DNA of 64,000 nucleotides. It comes from Desulfolucanica intricata. GTDB taxonomy: Bacteria > Bacillota > Desulfotomaculia > Desulfotomaculales > Desulfofarciminaceae. Below are positions 29,820 through 39,271 of this stretch, piece after piece (position 1 is the stretch's first letter; each line of letters begins with the position of its first letter). Location of the stretch: NCBI RefSeq assembly GCF_001592105.1, contig NZ_BCWE01000018.1, positions 27,649 through 91,648 of the forward strand. The letters run 5' to 3'. A program made the position numbers and the translations under genes. The notes under the pieces were generated by a model. It worked only from the letters and a program-made list of their open reading frames with translations, was not told where the DNA came from and did not search any database.

Positions 29820-29921
29820 TATTTTTAGGAGGTGATAAACCACAATTTTCATCTACAAGCAGGAATATAAAAAATTTTAAGGAGCAATATAACTAATAAT
29901 GTTTTGTTCAGGAGGATTATT

Positions 29922-30785
29922 ATGAAAACAGGTAAACATGCAATTTCACTTATAGCACTGTTAATTTTTACAATGGTAATTATTCAAGGCTGTACCCAAC
30001 AATCCGCACAACAATCACAAAATAAAGATGTTATCCTGGCCACCACTACAAGCACTCAAGACAGCGGCTTACTTGATATACTAATTCCCGAATTTGAGAA
30101 GAAAACAGGATATACTGTAAAACCCATTGCTGTCGGTACCGGTGCCGCCCTGGCCATGGGTGAAAAGGGAGAAGCTGACGTTTTACTTGTTCACGCACCC
30201 GAAGATGAAAAGAAACTTGTGGACAGCGGTGTAGGTATTAACTACGAACTGGTAATGCATAATGACTTTATAATTGTCGGTCCTGGTAATGACCCGGCAG
30301 GTATAAAAGGCAGTAAAACTGTTGACGCTTTCAACAAAATAGCAGAAAACAAAGCTACTTTTATTTCCCGCGGGGATGACTCAGGCACTCACAAAAAAGA
30401 AATCTCCATCTGGAAAGCAGCCGGCGTGAAACCTGAAGGAAGCTGGTACCAGGAAAGCGGTTCAGGAATGGGGCAAACTTTAACAATAGCATCTGAGAAA
30501 CAAGGTTACACATTAACTGATAGGGCAACATATCTGGCGCAAAAGAAAAATATAAACCTGGAAATACTTCTTGAAGGTGATAAGACACTGTTAAATATTT
30601 ATCACGTAATGCAGGTAAACCCTGATAAATTTAGCAAAGTTAATAAGGACGGCGGTAAAGCATTTGTAGAATTCATGACAGCTCCGGAAACCCAAAAAAT
30701 CATAGAAGATTTCGGTAAGGACAAATACGGTGAACCACTATTTTTCCCCGATGCAGGTAAGAGTGAAGAAGAACTTGGTAATTAA
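29922..30785 (+). CDS. tupA: Tungstate ABC transporter, substrate-binding lipoprotein
   Basis: TupA captures tungstate outside the membrane. The 287-residue precursor has a lipoprotein signal ending VIIQGC with Cys24, then the oxyanion-binding TTTSTQDSG at 41-49. It also has KPIAVGTGAALAMGEKGEADVLLVHAPEDE and SRGDDSGTHKKEISIWK, the TupA/WtpA-type pattern. AGGAGG precedes the ATG; an in-frame TTG six codons upstream overlaps the ribosome site. It leads the tupABC operon. Confidence 0.92.
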   Translation: MKTGKHAISLIALLIFTMVIIQGCTQQSAQQSQNKDVILATTTSTQDSGLLDILIPEFEKKTGYTVKPIAVGTGAALAMGEKGEADVLLVHAPEDEKKLVDSGVGINYELVMHNDFIIVGPGNDPAGIKGSKTVDAFNKIAENKATFISRGDDSGTHKKEISIWKAAGVKPEGSWYQESGSGMGQTLTIASEKQGYTLTDRATYLAQKKNINLEILLEGDKTLLNIYHVMQVNPDKFSKVNKDGGKAFVEFMTAPETQKIIEDFGKDKYGEPLFFPDAGKSEEELGN

Positions 30786-30872
30786 ATATAGTTTTTGTAA
30801 GAGGACTGTTACTTTAATCGCACGGTCCTCTTGCTTGATTTATAATTGAAAAAATATAGGTGGTAAATTATA

Positions 30873-31571
30873 ATGGAAATATTATGGCAAGGTCTGGTCA
30901 AAGCTTTTAATCTGCTTGTGAGCGTAGACCGGGAAATCCTAAATATCACCCTGTTAACTCTTAAGGTTTCCGGCACTGCTACCTTAATTAGTGTCCTAAT
31001 CGGAGTTCCACTGGGAGCATTCCTGGCACTATCAGTATTTACCGGACGAAAAATAATAGTTAGTATTGTTAATTTTGGGATGGGACTCCCACCGGTGGTA
31101 GTAGGTCTTTGGGTTAGCATTTTTCTCTGGCGCTATGGGCCGCTTGGTTTTTTAGGCATAATATATACCCCAACTGCCATCATTATTGCTCAGGCAATAA
31201 TTGCAACTCCCATTGTTACCGGTTTTTCTATCGCCGCCATCCAACAGCTGAATCCCAAAATTCGCATACAAATTATGGCTCTGGGTGCCACCTGGTGGCA
31301 AACTGTAATACTTCTTATGCGGGAAGCCCGGATGGGTCTTCTGGCAGCGGTTATGGCCGGTTTTGGAGGTGTAATCTCAGAGGTAGGTGCTTCTACGATG
31401 GTTGGAGGTAATATCCAGGGGCAAACAAGGGTTTTAACCACCGCTACAGTAATGGAGGTCTCCAAGGGCAACTTTGACGTAGCTACAGCAATTAGTTTAA
31501 TTCTTCTAGCCCTTGCTTTTGGGATAACATTTATCTTAACTTTAGTGCAGCAGCGAAGGCGGGCGTCATGA
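30873..31571 (+). CDS. tupB: Tungstate ABC transporter, permease
   Basis: The 232-residue protein has about five membrane helices. It contains the permease-ATPase contact loop (EAA-like) LGATWWQTVILLMREARMGLLAAVMAGFGGVISEVGA. It starts 87 bases after tupA, and its TGA overlaps the tupC ATG by 4 bases. AGGTGG precedes the ATG. Confidence 0.92.
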   Translation: MEILWQGLVKAFNLLVSVDREILNITLLTLKVSGTATLISVLIGVPLGAFLALSVFTGRKIIVSIVNFGMGLPPVVVGLWVSIFLWRYGPLGFLGIIYTPTAIIIAQAIIATPIVTGFSIAAIQQLNPKIRIQIMALGATWWQTVILLMREARMGLLAAVMAGFGGVISEVGASTMVGGNIQGQTRVLTTATVMEVSKGNFDVATAISLILLALAFGITFILTLVQQRRRAS

Positions 31572-32650
31572 ACAAAATAATTATTGAAGTAAAAAATCTG
31601 GCCCTGGAAAAGGGAAAAAATAAAATCTTAGATATCGACTATTTTGCTCTTAATCAACATGAAAACATTGCTTTGATAGGTCCTAACGGGGCGGGCAAGA
31701 GCACGTTCTTACAGGTACTGATGCTACTGCAGCGTCCCACCTCAGGAGAGTTATTTTATAAAGGCGACAAGATAAATTGGAAAAAACCTATCGGTTACCG
31801 CCGCCGGATGGCTATGGTATTCCAGGAACCCTTACTGCTGGATACTACGGTCTATCATAATGTAGCTTCCGGCCTAAAAATCAGGAGATTAAAAAAAGAA
31901 GAAATTCAAGCACGTATAAAGAAATGGTTACAAAAGCTTGGCATCATACATTTGTCGGACCGATCAATACGTTATCTTTCAGGTGGAGAAGCACAGCGGG
32001 TAAGTTTGGCAAGAGCTCTGGTAATGGATCCTGAAGTACTCTTTCTTGACGAACCTTTTTCGGCTTTGGATGCACCTACACGAACCGCATTAGTTTCTGA
32101 TTTAGCGGCTATATTAAGGGACACACGCATTAGCAGTGTCTTTGTAACCCATAATTATAGCGAGGTTCCACTACTTACCGATAGAGTTGTAGCCCTGGAA
32201 GAAGGCAGGATAGTACAAACGGCCTCACCACAAGAAATTCTAAACCGCCCGAATAACATAACTGTAGCTTCCCTGGTGGGTGTAGAAAACATAATTCCGG
32301 GCAGGATTATTGCCGGGGACGGCGAGAAGGTTTTGGTACAGGCCGGGCCGCACACTATTACTGCTTCAAAAAACACTTTTTCAGCAGGTGAATCAGTACA
32401 TGTTCTACTACGCCCGGAAAATATTAAAATAACTTCGGAATCCGGAAATAATAATGGCAACCTGCTGGGTGGAATAATTATTAATATACTTCCACATGGA
32501 GGATTATTTAAAGCTATCGTAGATTGCGGCTTCCCATTAGTCACCATTCAAAATCCGGGTCAGGTGCTAGGCGGAGAATTAAACATCGGGAAAAAAGTTT
32601 TCCTAAGTTTCAATCCTGACAAAGTTCACCTTATTGATAGAAAGGATTAA
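31568..32650 (+). CDS. tupC: Tungstate ABC transporter, ATP-binding protein
   Basis: The 360 residues comprise an ABC ATPase, with Walker A GPNGAGKST at 38-46, LSGGEAQRVS at 136-145 and Walker B VLFLDEP at 156-162. A C-terminal TOBE-like extension runs from about 265 and is typical of oxyanion transporters (VHVLLRPENIKI). It powers TupB. The overlap with tupB ensures coupled translation. Confidence 0.92.
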   Translation: MNKIIIEVKNLALEKGKNKILDIDYFALNQHENIALIGPNGAGKSTFLQVLMLLQRPTSGELFYKGDKINWKKPIGYRRRMAMVFQEPLLLDTTVYHNVASGLKIRRLKKEEIQARIKKWLQKLGIIHLSDRSIRYLSGGEAQRVSLARALVMDPEVLFLDEPFSALDAPTRTALVSDLAAILRDTRISSVFVTHNYSEVPLLTDRVVALEEGRIVQTASPQEILNRPNNITVASLVGVENIIPGRIIAGDGEKVLVQAGPHTITASKNTFSAGESVHVLLRPENIKITSESGNNNGNLLGGIIINILPHGGLFKAIVDCGFPLVTIQNPGQVLGGELNIGKKVFLSFNPDKVHLIDRKD

Positions 32651-32681
32651 AAGAGAAAATTACTAATAGAAAGGCATACAT

Positions 32682-32716
32682 ATAGCGAGGCACTGCTGTG
32701 CCCCGCTATGTTTTAT
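32682..32716. terminator. Bidirectional terminator between tupC and the RND gene
   Basis: ATAGCG-GGCAC and GTGCC-CGCTAT form a stem with a TGCT loop and one bulge. TTTT follows on the plus strand. It separates the convergent tupC and RND transcripts. Confidence 0.8.
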
Positions 32717-35700
32717 TAATTAACTGTAACTTCACCGGCTGACGGTTTCCTTTTAATTTTCCATCCCCGAAGTTTGTTTAAGAAGTCTTCAAAGAGTGTA
32801 TATACAACCGGCACAAGCACCAAAGTAATTACTGTAGATACTGTTAATCCAAAGGATACCACAACAGCCATCGGCTTCATTCCTTCTGAACCTTCTCCGG
32901 TAGCAATAACCAACGGCACCAGTGCCAGTACAGTAGTTAGAGCAGTCATAATAATCGGCCTAAGTCTTATAGGCCCGGCTTGCAAAATAGCTTCATTAAG
33001 ACCCAATCCTTTTCTACGCAAGTTATTTACGTAGTCAATTAAAACAATCGCATTGTTTACAACAATTCCAACCAGCATAATGGCCCCGATTAAGGCAGGT
33101 ACACTTAAAGGGTTCCCCGTAATCAGCAAACCCAGCACAACCCCTATAAAAGTAGGCGGCAGAGAAAACATGATTACAAAGGGATGTAACAGAGACTCAA
33201 ACTGAGCTGCCATTACCATATATACCAATACAATAGAGAGAATTAAAGCCACGCCCAGGTCCCCAAAGGATTCTTGCATATCTTCTGCCTGCCCGCCCAA
33301 CTCAATGATATAACCGTCGGGGAGAGCAAGTTTATCAATTTGTGCTTGGATATCGCTGTTGATACTTCCCAGATCCCGCCCTTCAATATCAGCAGATATA
33401 GTAACCTGCCGGGTTTGATCTGCCCGACTTATTGTTACCGGGATTTCACTCTCCACTATTTCAGCCACTGAACTCACCGGCACTCTCGCGCCGGTTGGCG
33501 TTGTAATAACCAGATTCGATAACTGATTATAATCCCGGGCATAGTTCTCAGGGTATTTCAAACGCACATCAATTTCTTCTTCACCATTAAGCACCCTGGT
33601 AACAACTTTACCGTCCATAGCAGTGCTGACTGCGGTCAATATTTGATTGGCGGAAAGGCCATACCGGGCCGCCTGCTCACGGTCTACAATCAACTGTATT
33701 TCCGAACGGGCCTTGTCCAGTGAGTTTTCAACATTTCGTGTACCCGGAACATTTTTAACTGTTTCAACTAATAGGTCTCCCAACTGGTTCAGTACCTGGA
33801 GATCATCACCCTTAACAGTAATTGAAACAGGCTTACCCGCCATAGCACTGTTAGGATCAAGTTTACCAACATTTATACTGGCACCGGGCACATTTTCTAA
33901 AGCTTTAGTTAATATGTCAACTGCCTCTTCCGTAGAATGGTGCCGCTCCTCCAACGGCTTAAGTTTTACCCGTACAGTAGCCTCCTCCGCATTACCAATC
34001 CCTAAGAAAGACATATCTCCCGTACCAACCCGGGTATAAACAGTGTCAATGTCATCGAGTTCACTCATAGCAATATGTTCGACATCCAGAGCCAGCCGTT
34101 TGGCTTCCTCCAACATAGTTCCTGCCGGCATTTCGATCTGTATATCTATTTCACCTTGATCCATACCTGGAATAAATTCAGTACCTACTAAGGGAACCAG
34201 CGCAAAACTGCCCACTAACATAACCACAGTAACAAGTATTACCGTCTTTCGATGATTTAAGGCCCACTTCAGAAGCTTCCCGTAATAATTAGATACTTTC
34301 TTAAAGAATCGCCCAAATATAACCACCGGATTTTTTTTATTACCCCCGGCTAACTCCTCATTTTCCGGAGATACATTCTTCAACAGGCGGGAAGACATCA
34401 TTGGCACCAGGGTTAAAGCAGCAAACAGGGCTGCAATATGTGAAAAACTCACCGTCATAGCCATTGGACCAAATAATATCCCTGCCAAACCCTCCACAAA
34501 TATAATCGGAGCAAAAACAACCACTTGTGCCAGTGCTGAAGCCGTAACTGCCTGATTTACTTCAGCAGTGCCTATTTTAGCGGCATCAATAATATTTACA
34601 CCGTTTTGCCGGTGGCGGTAGATATTTTCTAGTACTACTACGGAAAAGTCTACCAAGGAACCCAAACCCAAAGCCAAGCCGCCCAGAGAGAGCATGTTAA
34701 TGGTTAAATGACCGAAATACATCATGGTAAAAGTAGCAATTACCGCTATTGGCATAGTGATAGCTACAACCAAAGTGCTTCGCGCGCTTCGCAAAAACAA
34801 ATACAAAATTATGACTGCCAGAATTCCACCAATTGCAGTATGACTTACTACAGTTTCTATAGAGTTTTCAATAAACTTGGCATTGTCCATAACTATATCA
34901 ATTTTGATACCCTCTGGCAACGACTTATTAATTTTTTCAATTTCTGCCTTAACATCCCGGGATACTTGCACTGTATTTTTACCCGAAGCTTTAAATACGT
35001 CTAAACCTATGGCATTTTTGCCGTTCATAAAGGTATAATCAGTAATTTCTTTATGTGATTCTTCGACAACAGCTACATCACCAAGACGAATACTGCTTTG
35101 ACCGGTAGATATTTGTACGTTAGCCAAATCCTCAAGCTCATTGTATTCCCCCTGCACTTTCACAGACAGCTTATTTGTTCCTTTTTCTACATCACCTACA
35201 GTACCTGAAATATTATCAGTAGAAATTGCCTGCATTACCTGCCCGATAGTTAATCCGTAAGTCTCGATTTTCGCAGGATCCAGAGTAATTTTATATTCTC
35301 TTTCCCGGCCACCCGATATAGCAACTGAAGCCACACCGTCAATTCTTTCCAGCCGGTTAATTACTTTATCTTCTGCAATCTGTTTTAATTTAACCACATC
35401 CGCCCCGGACATCGTATAAAGTAAAATCGGTGCCTGGTTAGGATCCATTTTCATAATCATAGGAGATCCGGCACTTTCAGGTAACATCTCCCTGTACAAG
35501 TCCATTTTTTCCCGAATATCCGCAACTGCACTATCCATATCCGTATCCCACTCAAACAGGATTACAACAAGAGAATTTCCTGATTGTGATAAGGATTGAA
35601 TCTCCTTAACGTTGCTTACAGTTCCCACTGCCTGCTCAAGCGGCTTGGTAACCATTTTTTCAACCTCTTCGGGATCCGCCCCCGAATAGGAAGTAACAAC

Positions 35701-35838
35701 TACAGCAGCAGGAAAATTCATATCCGGATACAGATCAACACCCAGTTTAGGTAGAGAAAATAAACCCAGTAAAACCAGGGCGATAATAAGCATTGATATA
35801 GCAACCGGCCTTTCAACTGAGACGTTTGCTAGCTTCAC
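32716..35838 (-). CDS. RND-family efflux permease (hydrophobe/amphiphile exporter type)
   Basis: A 1040-residue inner membrane antiporter of the AcrB/HAE1 family with 12 helices and two large extracytoplasmic loops. The N-terminus reads MKLANVSVERPVAISMLII. Visible motifs include YSGADPEEVEKMVTKPLEQAV, LLYTMSGADVVKL, GALVDFSVV-like helix 4 acidic residues (LGSLVDFSVVVLENI) and VNNAIVLIDYVN. Substrates are unknown, but they are probably amphiphiles or drugs. Its ATG overlaps the end of the membrane-fusion gene by 4 bases. Confidence 0.93.
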   Translation of the reverse strand: MKLANVSVERPVAISMLIIALVLLGLFSLPKLGVDLYPDMNFPAAVVVTSYSGADPEEVEKMVTKPLEQAVGTVSNVKEIQSLSQSGNSLVVILFEWDTDMDSAVADIREKMDLYREMLPESAGSPMIMKMDPNQAPILLYTMSGADVVKLKQIAEDKVINRLERIDGVASVAISGGREREYKITLDPAKIETYGLTIGQVMQAISTDNISGTVGDVEKGTNKLSVKVQGEYNELEDLANVQISTGQSSIRLGDVAVVEESHKEITDYTFMNGKNAIGLDVFKASGKNTVQVSRDVKAEIEKINKSLPEGIKIDIVMDNAKFIENSIETVVSHTAIGGILAVIILYLFLRSARSTLVVAITMPIAVIATFTMMYFGHLTINMLSLGGLALGLGSLVDFSVVVLENIYRHRQNGVNIIDAAKIGTAEVNQAVTASALAQVVVFAPIIFVEGLAGILFGPMAMTVSFSHIAALFAALTLVPMMSSRLLKNVSPENEELAGGNKKNPVVIFGRFFKKVSNYYGKLLKWALNHRKTVILVTVVMLVGSFALVPLVGTEFIPGMDQGEIDIQIEMPAGTMLEEAKRLALDVEHIAMSELDDIDTVYTRVGTGDMSFLGIGNAEEATVRVKLKPLEERHHSTEEAVDILTKALENVPGASINVGKLDPNSAMAGKPVSITVKGDDLQVLNQLGDLLVETVKNVPGTRNVENSLDKARSEIQLIVDREQAARYGLSANQILTAVSTAMDGKVVTRVLNGEEEIDVRLKYPENYARDYNQLSNLVITTPTGARVPVSSVAEIVESEIPVTISRADQTRQVTISADIEGRDLGSINSDIQAQIDKLALPDGYIIELGGQAEDMQESFGDLGVALILSIVLVYMVMAAQFESLLHPFVIMFSLPPTFIGVVLGLLITGNPLSVPALIGAIMLVGIVVNNAIVLIDYVNNLRRKGLGLNEAILQAGPIRLRPIIMTALTTVLALVPLVIATGEGSEGMKPMAVVVSFGLTVSTVITLVLVPVVYTLFEDFLNKLRGWKIKRKPSAGEVTVN

Positions 35839-36941
35839 TTACCGGCACCCCCGTTTTTATTCTGTTTTACTATATTTACTTTTTGTCCTTCCCCTACCAA
35901 ACGGTTGCCTTTAACAATTACTTCCTCACCTATTTTCAGTCCGGATGTAATTTGGGTATATTTCTCATTGCTAATACCCGTAGTTACACTGCGCTCTTTA
36001 GCAGTTCCTTTTTCAACAATGAACACCTTATCGTCTCTGTCCTGCTCAATGACTGCTTCAGTAGGTATAACCAAAGCATTATTGATTTCTTCTGTGAGTA
36101 ATTTTACTTTAGCCACCATACCTCCCCGCAACTCTCCGCTAGGATTTGGTATTTTTATTTCAGCCGGAAAAGCTCTGCTTAAAGAATCAATTTTTGGAGC
36201 AATATTGCTAACGGTTCCCTGCAAAGATTTATTCAGGGATTCAACAAAAACCTCGACCTTTTGACCAACCTTAACCCGGGATACCAAATTTTCAGAAAGG
36301 TTTATTTTAACTTTGACTACATTCATATCTACTATAGCAACAGGAGGTATCTGAGCCTGTGGACCGGCTATTTCACCTGGTTCTATATTTACCGCAGCTA
36401 CCTGGCCCGAAACCGGGGCAACAATCACTGCATTACTTAAATTTTCCGAAGCCGCATTGTACCCTACCTGGGCCTGCTCCAATTGAGCTGCGGCAGTAGC
36501 CCGAGCAGTCTCTGCTTGATCCATTTCTGCCGATGCTATAGCGCCTTCATTAAAAAGGATTTTCATCCGTTCATACTGTTTATTGGCTTGATCATAATTT
36601 GCCTGAGCTACTTTTACTGCGGCAGCGGCATTATCAAAGTTGCTGCGATAATCGGTATCTTCCAGAGTAAACAGAACTTGTCCTTTATTTACATAGTCAC
36701 CTAGCTTTATCAAAACAGAAGTTACTCTTCCGGTAATTTTAGGAGCAACTTGTACATCAGTATCGGGAAGGATTTCTCCTGTTATAGTAAAATCGTTACT
36801 AAGACCGGCTTTTTTTACTAAAACAGTTTCAACCGGTACACTTTTTTCCTCCTGCTTAGCAGGCTCCTCTTTATTTCCACAGGCCGTTAAACCAAGGACA
36901 AGAAATGTTATCATCAAAAAAGTTAAAAAATTTTTTAGCAA
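35835..36941 (-). CDS. RND efflux membrane-fusion lipoprotein (AcrA type)
   Basis: The 368-residue precursor has a signal peptide with lipobox LGLTACGN. A biotinyl-lipoyl-like half-motif follows (VAPKITGRVTSVLIKLGDYV), then a helical hairpin rich in Ala and Glu (roughly 90-160) and APVSGQVAAVNIEPGEI. Anchored by lipid, it bridges the RND pump to the outside; no outer-membrane channel gene is present, which fits a single-membrane cell. Start TTG at 36941 with GGAGG upstream. It lies between marR and the RND gene. Confidence 0.92.
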   Translation of the reverse strand: MLKNFLTFLMITFLVLGLTACGNKEEPAKQEEKSVPVETVLVKKAGLSNDFTITGEILPDTDVQVAPKITGRVTSVLIKLGDYVNKGQVLFTLEDTDYRSNFDNAAAAVKVAQANYDQANKQYERMKILFNEGAIASAEMDQAETARATAAAQLEQAQVGYNAASENLSNAVIVAPVSGQVAAVNIEPGEIAGPQAQIPPVAIVDMNVVKVKINLSENLVSRVKVGQKVEVFVESLNKSLQGTVSNIAPKIDSLSRAFPAEIKIPNPSGELRGGMVAKVKLLTEEINNALVIPTEAVIEQDRDDKVFIVEKGTAKERSVTTGISNEKYTQITSGLKIGEEVIVKGNRLVGEGQKVNIVKQNKNGGAGK

Positions 36942-36989
36942 TTTTCTTCCTCCGTTTCTAACTAACTAACAAAAATAGGTCAATTTCAA

Positions 36990-37439
36990 TTAACTATTCA
37001 GCAGTGAACTAAGTGCTATATCAATTTCGCGATAAATTTTACATAAACTTTGAATAGATTCCGATTTGAGTAAACAAAATATACTCCGCATTTTTTTCAT
37101 TTTCTCTTGCACTATCAATTTAGCAACTTTTTCACCTTCGGTAGTTAATTTAATTATTACCAGGCGCCTGTCTTCTTCTGATCTCTCTCTTACTATATAA
37201 CCTTGTTTAAATAACCTGTTTGTCAAACTGGTCACTGCCCCGGAGGTAACCCCCATCTCATGAGCTATTTCAGAAGGTGTGCTGCTGCCCTTATAATATA
37301 TTATTTTTAAAAGAAGCTGCTGGACCGGGGTTAAATCAATATCTGATTCTCGAAACATGTAATCTTGAAATTTACGCATCATCGATTTCGCAACTTGATT
37401 AAGTTCATTAATCTGATCGTCAAGTTCATTTGTTTTCAT
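36990..37439 (-). CDS. MarR-family transcriptional regulator of the efflux operon
   Basis: A 149-residue winged-helix regulator. It has TPVQQLLLKIIYYKGSSTPSEIAHEMGV (helix-turn-helix), SGAVTSLTNRLFKQGYIVRE and the wing residues RSEEDRRLVIIKLT. MarR proteins usually repress their own operon and are released by small molecules. It lies 48 bases before the fusion protein gene, suggesting self-control of marR-MFP-RND. Confidence 0.92.
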   Translation of the reverse strand: MKTNELDDQINELNQVAKSMMRKFQDYMFRESDIDLTPVQQLLLKIIYYKGSSTPSEIAHEMGVTSGAVTSLTNRLFKQGYIVRERSEEDRRLVIIKLTTEGEKVAKLIVQEKMKKMRSIFCLLKSESIQSLCKIYREIDIALSSLLNS

Positions 37440-37490
37440 TATTTCACCTCAATACAAAATTTTTAGTATATATATAATTTAACTGGTAAA

Positions 37491-37519
37491 ATAATAAGCC
37501 TTTAAACAATGCTTGTCAA
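37491..37519 (-). promoter_or_regulatory. Sigma-A promoter of the marR-MFP-RND operon
   Basis: TTGACA (37519-37514), a 17-base spacer and TATTAT (37496-37491) on the minus strand. The stretch just downstream, AGTTAAATTATATATATACT, is AT-rich and partly symmetric and is a candidate MarR operator. Confidence 0.75.
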
Positions 37520-37598
37520 TAAACCTTATTGTAAAATTTACAAAAATAACGGACGATCTTCTCGCCCTTTTTTCTATAAATAATCAGGGGCTTTACAA

Positions 37599-37694
37599 AT
37601 GGAGCAAAATAATCTGCAGCAGAATTATAAAGAAAAACTAGAGGTAGAGCACCTAAGAAGTTCTCTACCTCCAGTTTCTTTCATAACTTTTTAG
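37599..37694 (+). CDS. Possible 31-residue peptide, convergent with the pseudouridine synthase gene
   Basis: The ATG at 37599 follows AGGGG. The frame reads MEQNNLQQNYKEKLEVEHLR, then runs through the terminator hairpin into the 3' end of the neighbouring gene. The first 20 residues have protein-like composition; the rest is antisense to a real gene. It may be a remnant. Confidence 0.2.
   Translation: MEQNNLQQNYKEKLEVEHLRSSLPPVSFITF
37636..37675 (-). terminator. Terminator overlapping the pseudouridine synthase stop codon
   Basis: ACTGGAGGTAGAG and CTCTACCTCTAGT pair around a 13-base loop, followed on the minus strand by TTTTTCTTT. The TAG stop codon lies inside the 5' arm. Confidence 0.75.
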
Positions 37695-38594
37695 CTTTTC
37701 TAAAATAAGATTTAGTACCTCAGGTAAAGGTGATTCAAACTCCAGATATTTTCCCGTGCGGGGATGATTAAAACCTAGAAGGTAAGCATGAAGGAATTGA
37801 CCGTCCAAATTAAAGTGAGATTTGGCCGGTCCGTATTTGGGGTCACCTACCACCGGGTAACCAATGTACTTCATATGTACACGAATTTGGTGGGTACGAC
37901 CGGTTTCAAGCCGCAGCTCTACCAGTGTATATTTTCCAAATCGCTTTAAAATTTTATAATGTGTAACAGCAGGTTTAGAATTCCTTTCTACTACCGCCAT
38001 CTTCTGCCGGTCTTTAGGATCCCGGCCGATAGGAGCATCTACCAATCCGGAATCCTCCCGGATATTTCCGTGCAGCAAAGCTAAATAACGGCGATTCACC
38101 TGCCGGTCTTTCAATTGTTCGGCCAGGTTGACATGGGCCACGTCATTTTTTGCAACCATTAGAAGTCCGGAGGTATCTTTATCCAGGCGGTGCACAATTC
38201 CGGGCCGCAGTACACCGTTAATACCGGATAAGTCGCGGCAATGATATAAAAGAGCATTGACCATTGTACCTGAGTAATTCCCGTCAGCCGGGTGAACCAC
38301 CATACCCCGGGGCTTGTTAACAACGATTAAATCTTCGTCTTCATAATAAACTTCTAAATCTATCGGCTCAGGATTAACATTTAACTCCACAGGGTCAGGA
38401 ACCGTTAATTGGATTTTATCTTTCGGCTTTACTTTGTATTTAGCCTGAGTCTTCTGACCGTTAACCTCAACCATATTCTGACTTATTAATTTTTGAATCT
38501 GGGAACGACTCATCTCCGGATTAGAAATACTTAAAAAAACATCCAGCCGCATTCCCCCATCTTCTTCTCTTACATAAAAATCATTACTCTTCAT
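37665..38594 (-). CDS. RluD/RluA-family 23S rRNA pseudouridine synthase
   Basis: It isomerises uridines in 23S rRNA. The 309 residues have an N-terminal S4 RNA-binding domain (RLDVFLSISNPEMSRSQIQKLI). The catalytic domain has the active aspartate Asp138 in VHRLDKDTSGLLM and RTHQIRVHMKYIGYPVVGDPKYG. The context, directly after lspA with an 11-base overlap, is the usual Firmicute arrangement (YlyB in Bacillus). Confidence 0.94.
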   Translation of the reverse strand: MKSNDFYVREEDGGMRLDVFLSISNPEMSRSQIQKLISQNMVEVNGQKTQAKYKVKPKDKIQLTVPDPVELNVNPEPIDLEVYYEDEDLIVVNKPRGMVVHPADGNYSGTMVNALLYHCRDLSGINGVLRPGIVHRLDKDTSGLLMVAKNDVAHVNLAEQLKDRQVNRRYLALLHGNIREDSGLVDAPIGRDPKDRQKMAVVERNSKPAVTHYKILKRFGKYTLVELRLETGRTHQIRVHMKYIGYPVVGDPKYGPAKSHFNLDGQFLHAYLLGFNHPRTGKYLEFESPLPEVLNLILEKLKSYERNWR

Positions 38595-39060
38595 GCTTAA
38601 CCACCTTGCTGTAATCCTGTCCCCGTTTCTCCGGGTTATGCAGTAAATCTAAAATTAACAATCCTACCCCTATAACTATTGCAGTATCGGCTATATTAAA
38701 TACCGGCCAAATTCGAAAATCCAAAAAATCAATAACCCGGCCAATACGTATTCGATCTATAAGATTACCGATAGCTCCTCCCATTATTAAGCCAAGTCCC
38801 ATTCGCACCATAGTATTGGACTGGTTAATTTTACGGTAAAATAACAAAACCACCAAAATAACAATTATAGTTGTAATAATAAAAAAGTTGGTATGATGGG
38901 CAAGCATTCCAAAGGCAGCACCGGGATTTTCAATATATGTCAAGTAAAAAATAGGAGGAAGCAAAGGTATACTCTCTCCCCTGTACATATTAAGCCGCAA
39001 AATATATTTTGAGCCTTGATCCACAATTAAAACAAATAATATAGTTAGCCAAAAACGCAA
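38584..39060 (-). CDS. lspA: Lipoprotein signal peptidase
   Basis: It cleaves prolipoprotein signal peptides after lipidation, so it serves the lipoproteins in this window. The 158 residues have four membrane helices, NPGAAFGML at 45-53 and GGAIGNLIDRIRIGRVIDF (Asp111), with FNIADTAI (Asp125) completing the catalytic pair. The start is TTG at 39060 with AGGAGG spaced 7 bases away. Confidence 0.95.
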   Translation of the reverse strand: MRFWLTILFVLIVDQGSKYILRLNMYRGESIPLLPPIFYLTYIENPGAAFGMLAHHTNFFIITTIIVILVVLLFYRKINQSNTMVRMGLGLIMGGAIGNLIDRIRIGRVIDFLDFRIWPVFNIADTAIVIGVGLLILDLLHNPEKRGQDYSKVVKHEE

Positions 39061-39216
39061 AAAAATACCTCCTCAAAGTTAGTCATGATAATGATACCAC
39101 TTGATGAAAACTATGCCAAGAAATTATTTTGTATATAAAATTTATCAAAAGAAGATATTTCATTACAAAGTTTAAAGTTTTATTTTACTTCATTCTACAC
39201 ATATTGTAATAATAGC

Positions 39217-39225
39217 TGGTATAAT
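39217..39225 (+). promoter_or_regulatory. Extended -10 promoter before the VanZ-like gene
   Basis: TGGTATAAT is an extended -10 element. No good -35 hexamer lies 17 bases upstream, consistent with the extended type. It would drive the VanZ-FliK-FlhB-TtcA series. Confidence 0.5.
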
Positions 39226-39271
39226 AAATTAAGCTTGGTATGATAACTTTTATTTTTAGGAGGTTTTACAA

